Shown here: positions 21,675 through 33,903 of the stretch, in pieces
Layout of the letters: every line of letters begins with the position of its first letter
Position numbering within the stretch: the stretch's first letter is position 1
Assembly (NCBI RefSeq): GCF_040802235.1
Contig: NC_133165.1
Location: 19,687,623 to 19,751,622, forward strand
From: Manis javanica
Taxonomy: Eukaryota; Chordata; Mammalia; Pholidota; Manidae
Length of the DNA stretch: 64,000 bases
Direction: 5' to 3'
Program-made: the position numbers and the translations under genes
The notes under the pieces: generated by a model
Told to the model about the DNA's origin: nothing
Seen by the model: only the letters and a program-made list of their open reading frames with translations
Databases searched by the model: none

Positions 21675-22761
21675 ACAATAATAGGGGGATTCTCAAGATC
21701 GTAGCCTGGGAAGGTTGGCGGAAATCTCCTCCCCAAACCATACATACTTTGAAAATACAGCGAATACAACTATTCCTATAAGAGTGACCAGATCACCAGC
21801 CAGGCTACATCTATACCTGAGAACTCAATATCTCACGGAAAGGGGAAGATACAAAGCCGTGGCCCTGCGGGACTGAGCACTCCCCCCACCCCAGCTCACC
21901 CCGGGGAGGAAAAGAATCAGAGTGGGGAGGGAGTGGAAGCGCAGGACTGCTAAATAACCAGCCCTACTAATCTGCACTGGGAGCGCAGACACACATTCCA
22001 TGGTGTACTAGATATTAGAGAAACGGAAAAAATCCGAGAGTAAGACTGCGAAAAGGTTCCCACAGCCGGCTGCCCTGGGACAAAAGAAAGGTGGGTGCTT
22101 AAAAAGTCTTAAAGGGACAAGGGTTTAACATGTGGAAGAAATCGTCCTGACACACTCAGCCCAGCAGGCTGGGAACCTTAAGGAACTTCAGGTGCCCAAA
22201 CCCCCTGGGTGTCAACAAAGCACCAAAGCCCCTCACGGTGATAAGCAGCCTGCCATTCTTTCCCCCCAACCAGCACTGCCAGCGAACCAGCTGACCCGCC
22301 GTTTCTGTGGAGCAACCCGGGAGCAGCCCCACCCACAGCAACCACACAGAGGCTGCTCACAGCACGTAGCTAACTGGGCCAGACCCAGGGACTGCCCCTT
22401 GCCCGCAGCTGACCACCACAGACAGCAGAGTCCAGAAGGCACAAAGGAGCTTTATTCTTGTGATGAACACACGCTGATCACCTGCAAGCCCCGCCAGTGC
22501 CCTGGGCCATCCCAAGGGCTGCCCCACAAAGGGGTATTGTAATTGGCACACATAATTTAGGGAGAGGGCATGGGGAATGCAGTATAACACAGAGAAGATA
22601 AGTAGTGATTTTACAGCATCTTACTACGCTGATGGACAGTGACTGTAATGGGGTATGTGGGGGGACTTGATAATGGGGGGAGTCTAGTAACCATAATGTT
22701 GCTCATGTAATTGTACATTGATACCAATTAATTAATTAATTAATTAAATGGTACAATAATA
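21675..22761 (+). mobile_element. Internally deleted L1: 5' UTR fused to 3' UTR, 9-bp target-site duplication
   Basis: The 9-mer acaataata at 21675-21683 and 22753-22761 flanks a 1,069-bp unit. It starts with L1 5'-UTR-like sequence (gattctcaagatcgtagcct, the caagatggcgg-type start; 'gaaatctcctccccaaac') and continues as a GC-rich L1 leader to about 22540. There it switches directly to an L1 3' UTR ('tgatggacagtgactgtaatg', 'gggggacttgataatggggg', 'catgtaattgtacattgatacc') and ends in (TTAA)n/A-rich sequence. ORF1 and ORF2 are absent. The 136-codon frame at 22132-22542 lies in the leader and is probably not a gene. Confidence 0.7.
22726..22746. repeat. (TTAA)n simple repeat tail
   Basis: Five tandem aatt units form the end of the deleted L1. 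Confidence 0.9.
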
Positions 22762-25700
22762 ATCTCCATGAATTTAAAATAAAATGTAGTTAGGAAAAAG
22801 AATGTGCTGATTAAAATGTGTATTTTGTGTGTGGCTGTCAGTCAAATATTTATCAGGAAACAATATATTAATAGTCTATACCTGATTATAAAATTTTAAC
22901 TATAAAATATACATAATTTAAAAGCAGAAGCTAAGGATCAGTTTTCCTGGGGATGTTATAAAGTAGATCCACTCTTATAAATCTAAATGTTAAAGCACAT
23001 GGATTGAGATCCTTCTATTACCACTTCTATCAGGCTGAATCCTGTTTATCTTTCCAGGGCCAGCTCAAGTGTGACACATCAAGTTCTTTCTGACCCATCA
23101 GCCCTCTGTCAGAGTAAATCTTTTAAGACTTTATGTTTATTACGGCTCACTGAAATCTGAGAGCAATGCAGGAGACTTCACAGAAATCCAATGCAAAGCA
23201 CTTAGCCTTCACTGCAGAGAGCACTACAGAAGGCATCCAAAGGCTAAGCGCTGTGCAGAAGATCTGAGAGAAATACCTGCTGTGCACTCTGAACTTTTAG
23301 AGGATCCCGAAAGGCTTAGAGTCAGCCAACAAGACAAAGAAGGAACCCTCACGGTGCAGAAACCTTCCTAGTTAATAATAAAGCATAAAGAGATTTCTTG
23401 ATTCAGATGATCAGATTCTAAGTCCTGCTTAAAAGAAAATCTCACTTCTGCCCCCAAAATATTTGAAGCTAATAGTGGAATAAATTTAACTGAAAGTTGC
23501 AACAAAACCTAAATACAGTTTAACTACATATTATATTGATTCATCCTCTCCCTAAACTAACAACCAAACAAAATAAGAGGTATTCCTTTTTTCTGGGGGT
23601 AAATATTATTTACTTCATGGTCTACTGTTCTTTTACCACACAATGTCAAGTATACAAAAAAATTATAAGACATAAGAAAATGGTACCTATTTTCAAGAGA
23701 AGAAATTGCCAGTAGAAAATGAACTAGAGATAAATCAGTTGCTGGAGTTATTGGACAGGGACTTTAAAAAACTGGTAAGTATATTAAAGGGCTATTACCA
23801 AAAGAAAATCCTGTTAAATTATTTCTTTGCATAATTATCTTGCTTGGTCTTATGTTCCAAGTTAAGTACAGGGGAATTTCTTATTAATCTATGTATCCAC
23901 AGAACAAACTGATTATTTTGTCCTTAGTAATCTTCAACAGGTCTACTGAATAAATAAAATAAATAATTATAACAATCTATTTTCATGTCTTGGGAAAAAA
24001 ATATGTATGCATACTTAATATGCATGATGATGGAAAAATAAACTAAAAGATGTATACACAGTATGGCTATTCCCAAGTATTCCATAAATGAAATAGCAGT
24101 TTGAACTTAGTCTCATCACTGTAATAATGCATGACTCTGCTTCAGTTATTAAACATCTCAGTTCAAGAAATCTGTGAAAAAAATACATCAATAGCATTGA
24201 TTTAATTTTTTAGGCTGAAAGAATACAATTGCTTCAGGCATTTGAGGGTTGCACTGCAGTACTGGCAAAGTCACAATGAGAAGGCCACTTACCACCTGAG
24301 AAGCGCTATAGATCATATTGTTTTGCCAAAGGATTAAAGTTATACCTACAGGTAAACTCCCTTGCTGTGCGATATTACCTATAACCAATTCCTAGATCAT
24401 TAAATGTTCTGTAGTGATATAAGGAGGACTGAATAAATACTTTCAGTTTCAATTATAATTTTTCCCTTTCAAAGGATAGTGATGGCCTTATGGGTATCTA
24501 TTTTATCTACCATCCATCCATCCATCCATCCATTCCAATATTTTTCAAATAATTTTTGATATTTTCAAATTTCTATAGTCATACCCCTTCACCTTTGAAT
24601 TCATGGAAGGAAGTAGGATATAACATAAGGATGTTGAGTTAAAAAGGAAAAGGGAAAAGAGAGCTGGTATTTTCCTCCCTCTTCCTCAATGAGAATAGGG
24701 GAGGATAAGAGAAATAAAGTAGGATAAAAGGGTCGGTTTCAGAGTTCCCGTTTTTCCCCTCTCCTCGTGATAAGCTGCACATGGATGGTATTTCTATCCA
24801 ATTATGTATGGGGAGGGCCCCAAAACAGTTCACTCACTGTCAGCATATCTGGGGAGGCTGAAGGCCTCTAGAAGCTTAGCAGCAAGCTCATTGTTATGTC
24901 AGTTATGGTATATTAGTACAACCTTGGCAGAAAAGATTATCTGGAAAAAGAGCCTATGCAGGACCCTGATTCTTCATGTCCTACACAGGACATATTAACT
25001 ATTAGAGGTTACCATGTACCCAGTAAGGGAACATGAAAGCTCCTGGAGGGGTCACAGCTTCTAGTATATGCAGGAAATATGGACTGAAACAGAAGTTTGG
25101 GTTATAGGGCCACCAACCCTCAAAAAGCCAGAGTCTACGACCAGCCCCCACAGTGGAGACAGGATTCAGGGAATACCACCTTTTCCCCTACCACCCTAAC
25201 CATATATCTTGCATAGAAGCAGATTGTTGGGGTAGAAAATATGAATAGCCAAGCATTTGACAAAAGGAGGTAAGTCATTCATAGGATACTATTTCATCCA
25301 GAAAAAACAGTGACACTGTTAATTGTCTTATTTAGAGATCTGCTTCTGACTTAACACTCCATGGAGCTGGAGGTGAGAGAGGATAATTAGGTCTGTTACA
25401 GAAGCAAAAATATATTCTCTTTGCACATTTGGTTTTTAATGGGTATACATTACCTCCTCACCACTGATAGGAAAATAGTCAAAAAGATCAATGGATTGAT
25501 AGATGACAGCTAGGCAGATACAGACAAATATATCAGTTATATGATTCTGGAGTAAGACAATTCTGAAACTATGGCAGATTCTCTTCTAAAAAAATATACA
25601 AACACTTGAAATTAATGAGTTAAAGGGGGATAGACCAGACATTCTCTACATTAGACTATAAAAAGGATAATATGTTCACAAGTTGTGCTGCTTCATCTTG

Positions 25701-26888
25701 TATTTTCTTCTGATTAGTAAAGAATGGAGGAATGTGTAAAATCATTAAATAACACAAAATGTTATTTTCCTTCTGAAATAATATATAAAAATATTGATGT
25801 GACCTCTGCTGATTCTACACTTAGAGCCAAATTTGAAGTGTCTAATGCCACTACACACTAACAGAGGAACTAAAAGGTATAAAAATTCAATTCCACTAAG
25901 AAATAGAAATCCATTTAGAAAAAAACATACTTTTCTCTAAATTAGGGACAAGACAAAAAGTTTGATTTATTTTACTTATTAAAGCAAAAGTTTTCTTATA
26001 TCCTAAGACTTCTCTAAGATTTCATTTAAAAATTCCCAAGAAGCAGGATTATTTTATTTTAAGTTTTTCTTACTGGTATTTTCTCTTCTCTTTTCCAGAT
26101 CCATGTATCAAATGCAATTAATGGTATACTCTTTAATTTAAAAAAATACTATTGTCATTTCTATTGCATTGACAAGTACATTTAAAAATTTTGGTTTCTT
26201 TGCTTGTTATTGTCCCATGTCCTTTTGTTTGCTGTGGACAATATTTCGCAGACTCAACAGTCCAGGGAAATGTGGAAAGTCCCTGGTCCATGAGGGCCAC
26301 CATCATCATTGCTCCATTTGAAAACAGGCAGCTCATCTCTCACTGTGACAAGATTGGCCCACTGCTAAGGCTGCTAAGATGTGCATACAGTCACTGCCAT
26401 TGAGGTCTTGCTGCCCCAGAGGCTCCATATTTGGCGGACCTTGGGTTCCTGCATCTCCCATAGAACTGAAAACCCACAGCTTCATAATGATTCCAGTATA
26501 TATTGTTAGGTGAAGAGAAAATGCAGAAGGGTGAATATAGTATGGTAGCTTTTGTAAAATAAAGGAGTTGAAAATAAAAATAAAGAATTCTGGTTTCCTG
26601 AATGTCATAGTGGTTTAGAGCATTGCTACTCCAAGTACAGTTGGTAGACCACTGCTGGTCTTTGAATTATTACTGATCTGCAAAGAAATAACATGGAAAT
26701 TGAGCTTATGTGTTCAGAAATTTTTATAGTAACAATGAAATTTCATATCTGTTGAATCTAAAAATAAGACATAACAGGCTGCACTTAATTTCTTTGTAAT
26801 TCATTTATATCATACTTTATAAGTTTTTGGTCTACAATAGTTTGGATGGAGACAAATGAATACCTTCCCATAGTTAACGTTTTAGAAG
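22762..26888. other. Unassigned intergenic DNA
   Basis: A possible L2 fragment ('ggccagctcaagtgtgacacatcaagttc', about 23030-23150) and a (TCCA)n microsatellite at 24511-24534. The 26170-26460 segment is GC-richer and has minus-strand frames broken by stops. It may be an old pseudogene but I do not recognise it. A short hAT-like stretch lies near 26615-26690. Confidence 0.3.
24511..24534. repeat. (TCCA)n microsatellite
   Basis: Six tandem catc/tcca units. Confidence 0.95.
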
Positions 26889-27022
26889 TAGTGGTTAAGA
26901 ATGAGCACTGGCAATAAACAGAGATTGTTTCCAGTCCCAGGTCTGCTAAGTTCTAACTGTATGATGTTGGAAAAATTAAGTTTCAATTTCCTCATTTGAA
27001 AAATGAGTAACTACCGTATATA
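26889..27022 (+). repeat. MIR SINE fragment
   Basis: 'gtggttaagaatgagcac', 'cccaggtctgctaagttctaactgtatga' and 'tttcctcatttgaaaaatgag' are sense MIR. Confidence 0.7.
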
Positions 27023-27034
27023 CTTGTGTGGCTC

Positions 27035-27170
27035 TTCATCAGCAACATCAGGATTACCCAGGTGCTTGTTAGAAATGTAGATTCTCAGACCTACCCCAGA
27101 CCTACTAAATCAGAATCTGCTTTTTTAACAAAATCTTCAGTTGATACATGTGCAGACATACAATGCTTGA
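27035..27170 (-). repeat. MER5A-like hAT MITE fragment
   Basis: 'attacccaggtgcttgttagaaatgtagattctcag' and 'cctactaaatcagaatctgc' are characteristic of MER5-group elements. Confidence 0.75.
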
Positions 27171-29000
27171 AATAAAGAAAATAAGCAGAAACTCTTAGCT
27201 GTTGCTGATTTTATTCATCATAATAATATGTAAATATTATCACTTGAAATAGAGGGTGATATTTGGGATTATGTAAAAGCAGAGAGCAAAAAACAAACAA
27301 TTATATTTCCAATATTTTACAGGTACCTAAATAGTACAAAATATAATGCAAATGCTGCGGATCTTAGTAACAAAGAACACATGCTTCTCATCCCTGAAGA
27401 TCCCATGTGATAAAATATAAGCCAAGTACATCTAATAGAAATAACCAAGTATTATGACTTGTTGGTATAGCCATAAAGAAATTATTTCCAGAGAAAAATC
27501 CGTATATTGATGCAATGGTACTTGAAGACAGTACTCTTGCACAAAGAGTCAAAAAAGACAAAGGGGGAAAATCCACTCTGTGCCTCACGAATAACACTTG
27601 GGTATGCTCAATCTACATCAAAAATAACCTGAATGCTCAAGGGTTGAAGTGCCAACTCCAGCCAAATTCCTCACCCTTTAAAGTCACCCTGCTGTGACAA
27701 GGCAATACAGAGGTCACATGCCATTTCAGTTGCAATAGCAAAGCTCCGTGGGAAGTACAGAATGAAATCACTTGCTGCTTATCTCTAGATCCCTGTCTAG
27801 ATTCCTGAGAAACCATTCTAAGATAGCAAATATAACATAGTAATGATTTTGCAGAATCAACCCATGAAGGTTAAGACAGGAAAGAAAGGGGCACATTGAC
27901 ATTTGCCATTTTTACAAAATAAAAGTGCATCCCAAAAATTTACACAAGGACTGTGCATCAACCTAATACTGTCAGTGATGCTCGGGAGGCCACAGCAGAT
28001 ACCTAATAACACTGGTTTAATACCAAATACACATCTGATTATTCACTTCTGTTACAGACACTTACAAGGATTGCCCAGAGCAGAGAGACAAACACTGGTA
28101 AGTCATCATTTCACTTTCTGTACTTTTTAAACTCCATACAGCTGACTTTTATAAAAGCTGAACTTTTACAAAATGGAAAGTTAAGTGTATAGGAATAAGG
28201 TGTAGTTTCTCATAATTTAAAATTCTGTTTATATATTGCAAGGGAGAAAATCATCTGAAATATCAGAAGACTTGTGAACCTGATATACTATCCTTAGTAC
28301 TAGAAACCAAATAAGAGTGCATGGATATACTTAATTCAATAATTAGTTTCATATACCATTCTTACACTTGGTAATACAGTGTCATTTTTTAAATGGTTCC
28401 ATACTTCAAAATTACATGATTAGTTTCTAAAGACTATATTATCACTATTTCAGCCCAAAAAAGAAGTTGTGGAAACTTTATTTTAAATGTCATGGTACTA
28501 TCTAATTTTCTTTGTAAGAATCTTCCTAAAGTACATGTGAATAATTGTGTTAAATTATTCATCATGAAAATTAATTTGACAGTAAATTATAATAAAGGAG
28601 AGGGTTTTCTGAATGTAATCCAGGGCTTTAATGCCTAAAGGATAAATTACACTGAAAGAACTTGTCCTTGACTGTGGCCTTACTGCTATATACTAACCCC
28701 AAAATTAACATTTCTTACTTCAAAGAGCTAAAAAGAATGATTATGTTTTTAGACAGCACAGTGTAGGCTGATTTTTCTTTTGGGGAGGAGCATGAAGGAG
28801 TGAAAGCTCAACATGTTTTGGCCTGAATTCCTAACTTCACCTTTCATCAGCATGTAATTGGGACAAACTGTTTAATTCTCTGAGCTGCATGATTTTTTTT
28901 TCCAGCTGTAAAATGTTGATTGAAATACACAATTTTTGGCTGTTTGTCATTAAAAGCAATGAAAAAGCAGCCCATATAAAAGTTACATTGACACTATATT
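27171..29000. other. Unassigned intergenic DNA
   Basis: AT-rich; no supported gene or repeat. Confidence 0.35.
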
Positions 29001-29004
29001 ACAG

Positions 29005-31195
29005 TCTACTAAGTGTGCAATATCATTCTCTTAATAGAAAAAAACCCCAACACTTGATGGCTAAAAAATGCTAACCATCGCTGAGCTTTCATCAAGTCCT
29101 AATCTTTTTGCTTATAAAGGGTCCTGCCTCAATGGTGATGGCTGATAACTGATCAGGGCGATGGTTGCTCAAGGTTGGGGCAGCTGTGGCAATTTCTTAA
29201 AATAAGACAATGAGGTTCGCTTCACTGCTTGACTCTCCTTTCATGAACATTTTCTTTGTAGCATATGATGCTGTTTGTTAGCATTTTACCAACATCGAAC
29301 TTCTTTCAAAATTGGAGTCAGTCCTCTCATACCCTGCCACTGCTTTATCAACTAAGTTTATGTAATAGTCTAAATCTTTTGTTGTCTTTTCAACAATCTT
29401 CACAGCATCTTCACCAGAAGATGATTCCATCTCAAAACACTCCTTTCTTCGCTGATCCAGAAGCAACTTCATCTGTTATAGTTTCATCATGAAATCGCAG
29501 CAATTGTTCTCTTCTTCAGACTCTACTCCTAATTCTACTTCTCCTATTTCTGCCACATCTGTAGTTATTCCCTCCACTGAAATCTTGAACCCCGAAGTCA
29601 CTCATAAAAGTTGCAATCAACTTCTTCCAAGCTCCTGTTAATGATGATATTTTGGCCTCTTTTCATGAATCACAAATATTGTTAATGGCATCTAGAATGG
29701 TGAATCTTTTCCTGAAGATTTTCAATTTATTTTGTTCAGATTCTTCAGAGGAATCAATAGCTATGGCAGCTATAGCCTTATGAAATGTATTTCTTTAGTA
29801 AGATTTGAAAGTCAAAATTAGTTCTTGGTCCATGGGTTGCAGCATGGATGTTGTGTTAGCAGACATGAAAACAACATTGATCTCACTTACACCTCCATCA
29901 GAGCTCCTGGGTGACAGGTGCACTGTCAATGAACAAGGAATCTCTTGAATCTTTTTTTATAAGCAGTAGATCTCAACAGTAGACTTAAAATATTTAGTAA
30001 ACCATGCTGTAAACATGTGTGCTGTCATTCAGACTTTGTTGATCCATTTACAGAGCACAGGCAGAGTAGAGTTAGCATAATTCTTAAGAGCCCTGGGGTT
30101 TTTAAACTGGTAAATGAGCATTTGCTTCAACTTAAAGTCACCAGCTGCATTAGCCCCTAACAAGACAGTCACTGTTTTTGAAGCTTTGAAGCCAGGCATT
30201 GACTTCTCCTTGCTAGCTATGAAAGACTTAGATGGCATTTTCTTCATCAGAAGGCCATTTTCATCCACAATGAAAATCTGTCGTTTAGTGTAGCCACCTT
30301 CATTCATTATCTCAGGGAGAGCTTCTGGATTAAGTTGCTGCAGCTTCTCCATCAACACTTGCTATTTCACCCTGAAATTTTATGTTATGGAGATGGCTTT
30401 TCTTAAACCTCATGAACCCACGTGTTAGCTTCCAGCTGTTCTTCCACAGCTGCCTCACTTCTCTCGGCCTTCATAGAACCAAAGACAGTTGCAGTCTTGC
30501 TCTGGATTAGGCTTTGGCTTAAAGGAATGAATGTTCTGGCTGGTATGATATCCGACCACTAAACCTTGATCTGTATCAACACTAAGGCTGTTTCACTTTC
30601 TTTCCATATGTGTGTTCACTGGGGTAACACTTTTACTTTCCTTCAAGAGTTTTTTCTTTGCATTCACAACTTGGCTGTTTGGTACAAAATGCCTAGCTTT
30701 CAGCCTGCGCTGGCTTTCAATATGTCTTCCTCAGCAAGCTTAGTCATTTCTAGCTTTTGATTTAAAATGAGAGACTTGCAACTTCTCCTTCCACATCAAT
30801 ACTCAGATGCCATTGTAGGGTTATTAACTGGCCTAATGTCAATATTGTTGTGTCTCCAGAAATAAGGAAAGAGACCAGAAAACAGCCAATCAGTGGAGAG
30901 GTCAAAACACATACAATATTTGCCAATTTAGTTTGCATCTCATACAGGTGATTCATGGCACCCCAAAACAATTACAATAGTAGCAGCAAAGATCACTGAT
31001 CACAGTATTCACATAACATATAAAATAATAATGAAGTTTGAAATATTACAAGAATTACCAAAATGTGACACACAGACACAGAGTGACCAAATGCTGTTGG
31101 AAAAATAGCACCAATAAATTGTTCAACATAGTTTCCCAACCTTCAATTTGGGAAAAAATACACAGTATCTGCAAAACTCAATTTAAATTAGCAGC
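29005..31195 (-). mobile_element. Tigger1-type DNA transposon (pogo/Tc1-mariner), decayed
   Basis: Over about 2.2 kb the minus strand follows a Tigger1 element. The right part ('caaaatgtgacacacagac', 'gctgttggaaaaatagcacc', 'tacacagtatctgcaaaactc') is the transposon 5' end. A transposase with several stops and frameshifts follows, then the 3' non-coding part near 29.0-29.25 kb. Terminal inverted repeats are eroded at both ends. Such elements were active in early placental mammals and cannot move now. Confidence 0.8.
29278..30358 (-). pseudogene. Tigger1-like transposase remnant
   Basis: Two readable blocks are separated by broken sequence. The first (30358-30029) carries [16 protein letters not shown], then [25 protein letters not shown] and NPRALKNYA, matching the catalytic-domain region of pogo/Tigger DDE transposases (D in VDE; partner residues further on). 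The second (29472-29278) carries [24 protein letters not shown], from the C-terminus. Several frameshifts and stops lie between, so it is not a working gene. Confidence 0.82.
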
Positions 31196-31687
31196 ACAGA
31201 GGTTATGAGAACCACATGTTGGGAATACAGGACTAGAATGACCCTCCATTTTCTGGTTTGGGGAACTGACTCTTTGGTAGTTACAGTAACTAAGATTAAA
31301 TAAAAAGGAAAAGGAAGAAAGTGGAAAAGATGTAGGGTGACAATCATTCTACGATGGCTGGGACTATACCGTTATTAGTTCTGAAAGTCCTCCATCCTGG
31401 GAAATTCCTTGGTCCTGGGCAAGACCAGGTGGCTTGTTGCCCATAATTTAGAAAAGAAAAATGTATTTAGATAAGTAAGAACTGCTTGCTGAAAGTCTAC
31501 AGACAGATGTCTAATAGGCAATTATCAATCTGGAACTAAGACAAGACATATAAGCTAGAAGTACAAGTACAGAAGTAACTATTACATTAAGTAGAAATTG
31601 AAGTAAGGGAACTAGATGACACAGGTCAGGATAAATTGCATAAAATAGCAGTAAGAATAAAGAGGAAGAAAAGAGGAGCAGGAAGAT
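31196..31687. other. Unassigned DNA between Tigger and L1
   Basis: No supported feature. Its right end is the target site of the L1 at 31703-40405. Confidence 0.4.
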
Positions 31688-31711
31688 GACTATGGCAATT
31701 TTTTTTTTTTT

Positions 31712-33351
31712 GAGAGGGCATCTCTCATATTTATTGATCAAATGGTTGTTAACAACAGTAAAATTCAGTATAGGGGGGTCAACACTCAATGTACAATCAT
31801 TAATCCATCTCAAGCCTAATTCTCGTCAGTCTCCAATCTTCTGAAGCATAACGAACAAGTTCTTACATGGTGAACGAATTCTTACATAGTGAATAAATTC
31901 TTACATGGTGAACAGTACAAGGGCAGTCATCACAGAAACTTTCAGTTTTGATCATGCAATATGACCTATAAACAATCAGGTCAAATATGAATATTCGTTT
32001 GATTTTTGTACTTGATCTATATGTTGATCCCCCATTTCTCCTACTATTATTATTATTATTATTTTTAATAAAATGCTGAAGTGGTAGGTAGATGCAAGAT
32101 AAAGGTAGAAAACATAGTTTAGTGCTGTAAGAAGGCAAATGTAGATGATCAGATGATCAGGTGTGTGCCTATGGACTAAGTATTAATCCAGGCTAGACAA
32201 GGGCATCAAGACATCCACGGATGCAGAAGATTTCTCTCAAAGCAGGGGGGGTGAGGTTCTGAGCCTCACCTCTGTTGATCCCCAAATTCTCACCTGATGG
32301 CCCCCGTGCGACTGTGCCTGTCTTAGGTTGTTCCTCCCTTGAGGAATCTTACCCGTCTCTGGCTAACCAGTCATCTTCCGGGGCCATACAGGGAAATGTA
32401 AAGTTGGTAAGTGAGAGAGAAGCCATATTGTTTGCAAAGGTTAGCTTTTTACTTCTTTGCAGATTTATGCCCTGTGGTTTCTATGCCCAGCACTTGTCTC
32501 AAGGTATCTTTACCACCTGGAGGAATTATGATACTCGGTAAATTCGATATGAGGCACGAATTCTATTTAAGGGTTGCAATTAGGAAGGAAGAAGAGAAGC
32601 TATAGATGTAGCATACGAAGGAAACTTGGGAGGATTGATTATTTCTTTGACATATCTTCTTGTATAGTACCTTAAGTATGTATAGGTTTTAAACTACTAA
32701 CTAATTTGCACACATATATTAACATTATAGGAATACGGTGACATAAACAAAGCAAATCTATAATTACCATCCATCTCCAGTGAAGCCAAGAAAACCATTT
32801 AGGCACCCTAGGCATTTGTGAAAATTTATCTATGATATGATGGATATTGTCAAACTGTACTTGAACCATCAGACAAATTAAAGCAGCCCATTTCTGGGAT
32901 CTGTTCACATCCCATATGTTCTTTTAACCATAGATAGTCTATAGTCATGAGATTTTGGAGTGCTACAACTTGCACCCCTCCCAACTCCTGGTTGAGTTCC
33001 AATAGTACAGATCCGGTCAAATTCGTTGTCTCACTGTATGCACATGCCAGCCTAGACATCTCCCTCCTCATTCTTATGGCAAGTCCAGGAGATGGTGGGC
33101 TGGATGCAGCCACAACCGCAGCATCGTCCGAATCCCTGTGGAGGCTTTTTGATGATCATCCCCTGGCACTAGTCCTCCAGAGAGTGCTGATGCCGGAAGC
33201 TCCTCCTCATATCGTATCTTAGTTCATTTTCTGGGTATCCAAGCTAGGCCTTGATCTCCTGCGTAGAAACAAACAGACCCTTTGCCCACACTTTGACATG
33301 CCCTCTATACCACTGTGCAGAACTCATTGGAGGTCAGCACACAGTAACTGC
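31712..33351 (-). mobile_element. ERV-derived (env-TM + LTR-like) 3' extension of the L1
   Basis: This 1.6-kb segment lies between an internal A18 tract and the terminal poly(A) of the L1 unit. On the minus strand, 33113-32850 encodes a retroviral transmembrane-Env-like stretch. It has LQN followed by IDYLWLKEHMGC, and a CX6CC-type motif in which the first of the paired cysteines is replaced (C..6..GC). About 32830-32750 encodes WFSWLHWRW followed by a hydrophobic run, as at a membrane-proximal region. A frameshift separates the two. The rest (about 32650-31712) is LTR-like and ends with AATAAA (plus 31730-31735) 19 bases before the A-tail. It is a broken viral relic, not a gene. Confidence 0.6.
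31856..31915. repeat. 18-bp imperfect tandem repeat in L1 3' extension
   Basis: Three units of a ttcttacatggtgaa-type motif close to the 3' end. Confidence 0.75.
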
Positions 33352-33369
33352 TTTTTTTTTTTTTTTTTT
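33352..33369 (-). repeat. Internal poly(A) tract 2
   Basis: A run of 18 T on the plus strand (A on the L1 sense strand). It separates the 150-bp segment from the ERV-like segment. Confidence 0.9.
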
Positions 33370-33519
33370 AAATTAAGAGAAAGGAATATTATCAGAAAAG
33401 AGTACCTCCATAGCTGATCATCTGACACCCTTTAAGTGATCAACATTAAGGATATTTAAAGCATGCGTTGATCTTTGATTTACCAATAGTTTTATCCTGT
33501 TAAGGAGTAATCCCCCTTT

Positions 33520-33560
33520 TCCTTCTTTCTTTCTTTCTTTCTTTTTTTTTTTTTTTTTTT
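33520..33560 (-). repeat. Internal poly(A)/(GAAA)n tract 1, end of L1 body
   Basis: A 19-T run preceded by (CTTT)n on the plus strand. It is the A-tail at the end of a conventional L1 3' UTR. Confidence 0.9.
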
Positions 33561-33903
33561 AAATTTTTAATCTACACTTACATGAAGAATACTATGTTTA
33601 CTATGATCTCCCCTATATCAGGTCCCCCCTAACAACCACATTACGGTTACTGTCCATCAGCTTAGCAAAATGTTGTAGAGTCACTACTTGTCCTCTCTGT
33701 GTTGTGCAGCCCACCCTCCCCTTGCTCCCTCCCCCCCATGCATGCTAATCTTAATAACCCCCTTATTCTTGCCCCCCCCTTATCCCTCCCTGCCCACCCA
33801 TCCTCCCCAGTTCCTTTCCCTTTGGTACCTGTTAGTCCATTTTTGGGTTCTGTAACTTCACTGCTGTTTTGTTCCTTCAGTTTTTCCTTTGTTCCTATAC
33901 TCC

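Noticed and set aside
22132..22590. Frames of 60-136 codons in the L1 leader at 22.1-22.6 kb
   Set aside because: GC-rich L1 5'-UTR sequence inside a deleted L1; overlapping frames on both strands indicate low stop density, not genes.
26133..26608. Minus-strand frames of 67 and 91 codons
   Set aside because: They are GC-richer than the surroundings but broken by stops between frames, and I could not identify a family. Left as unassigned.
32275..33222. Plus-strand frames of 64-91 codons in the L1 3' extension
   Set aside because: They run opposite to the Env-like frame and have no recognisable motifs.
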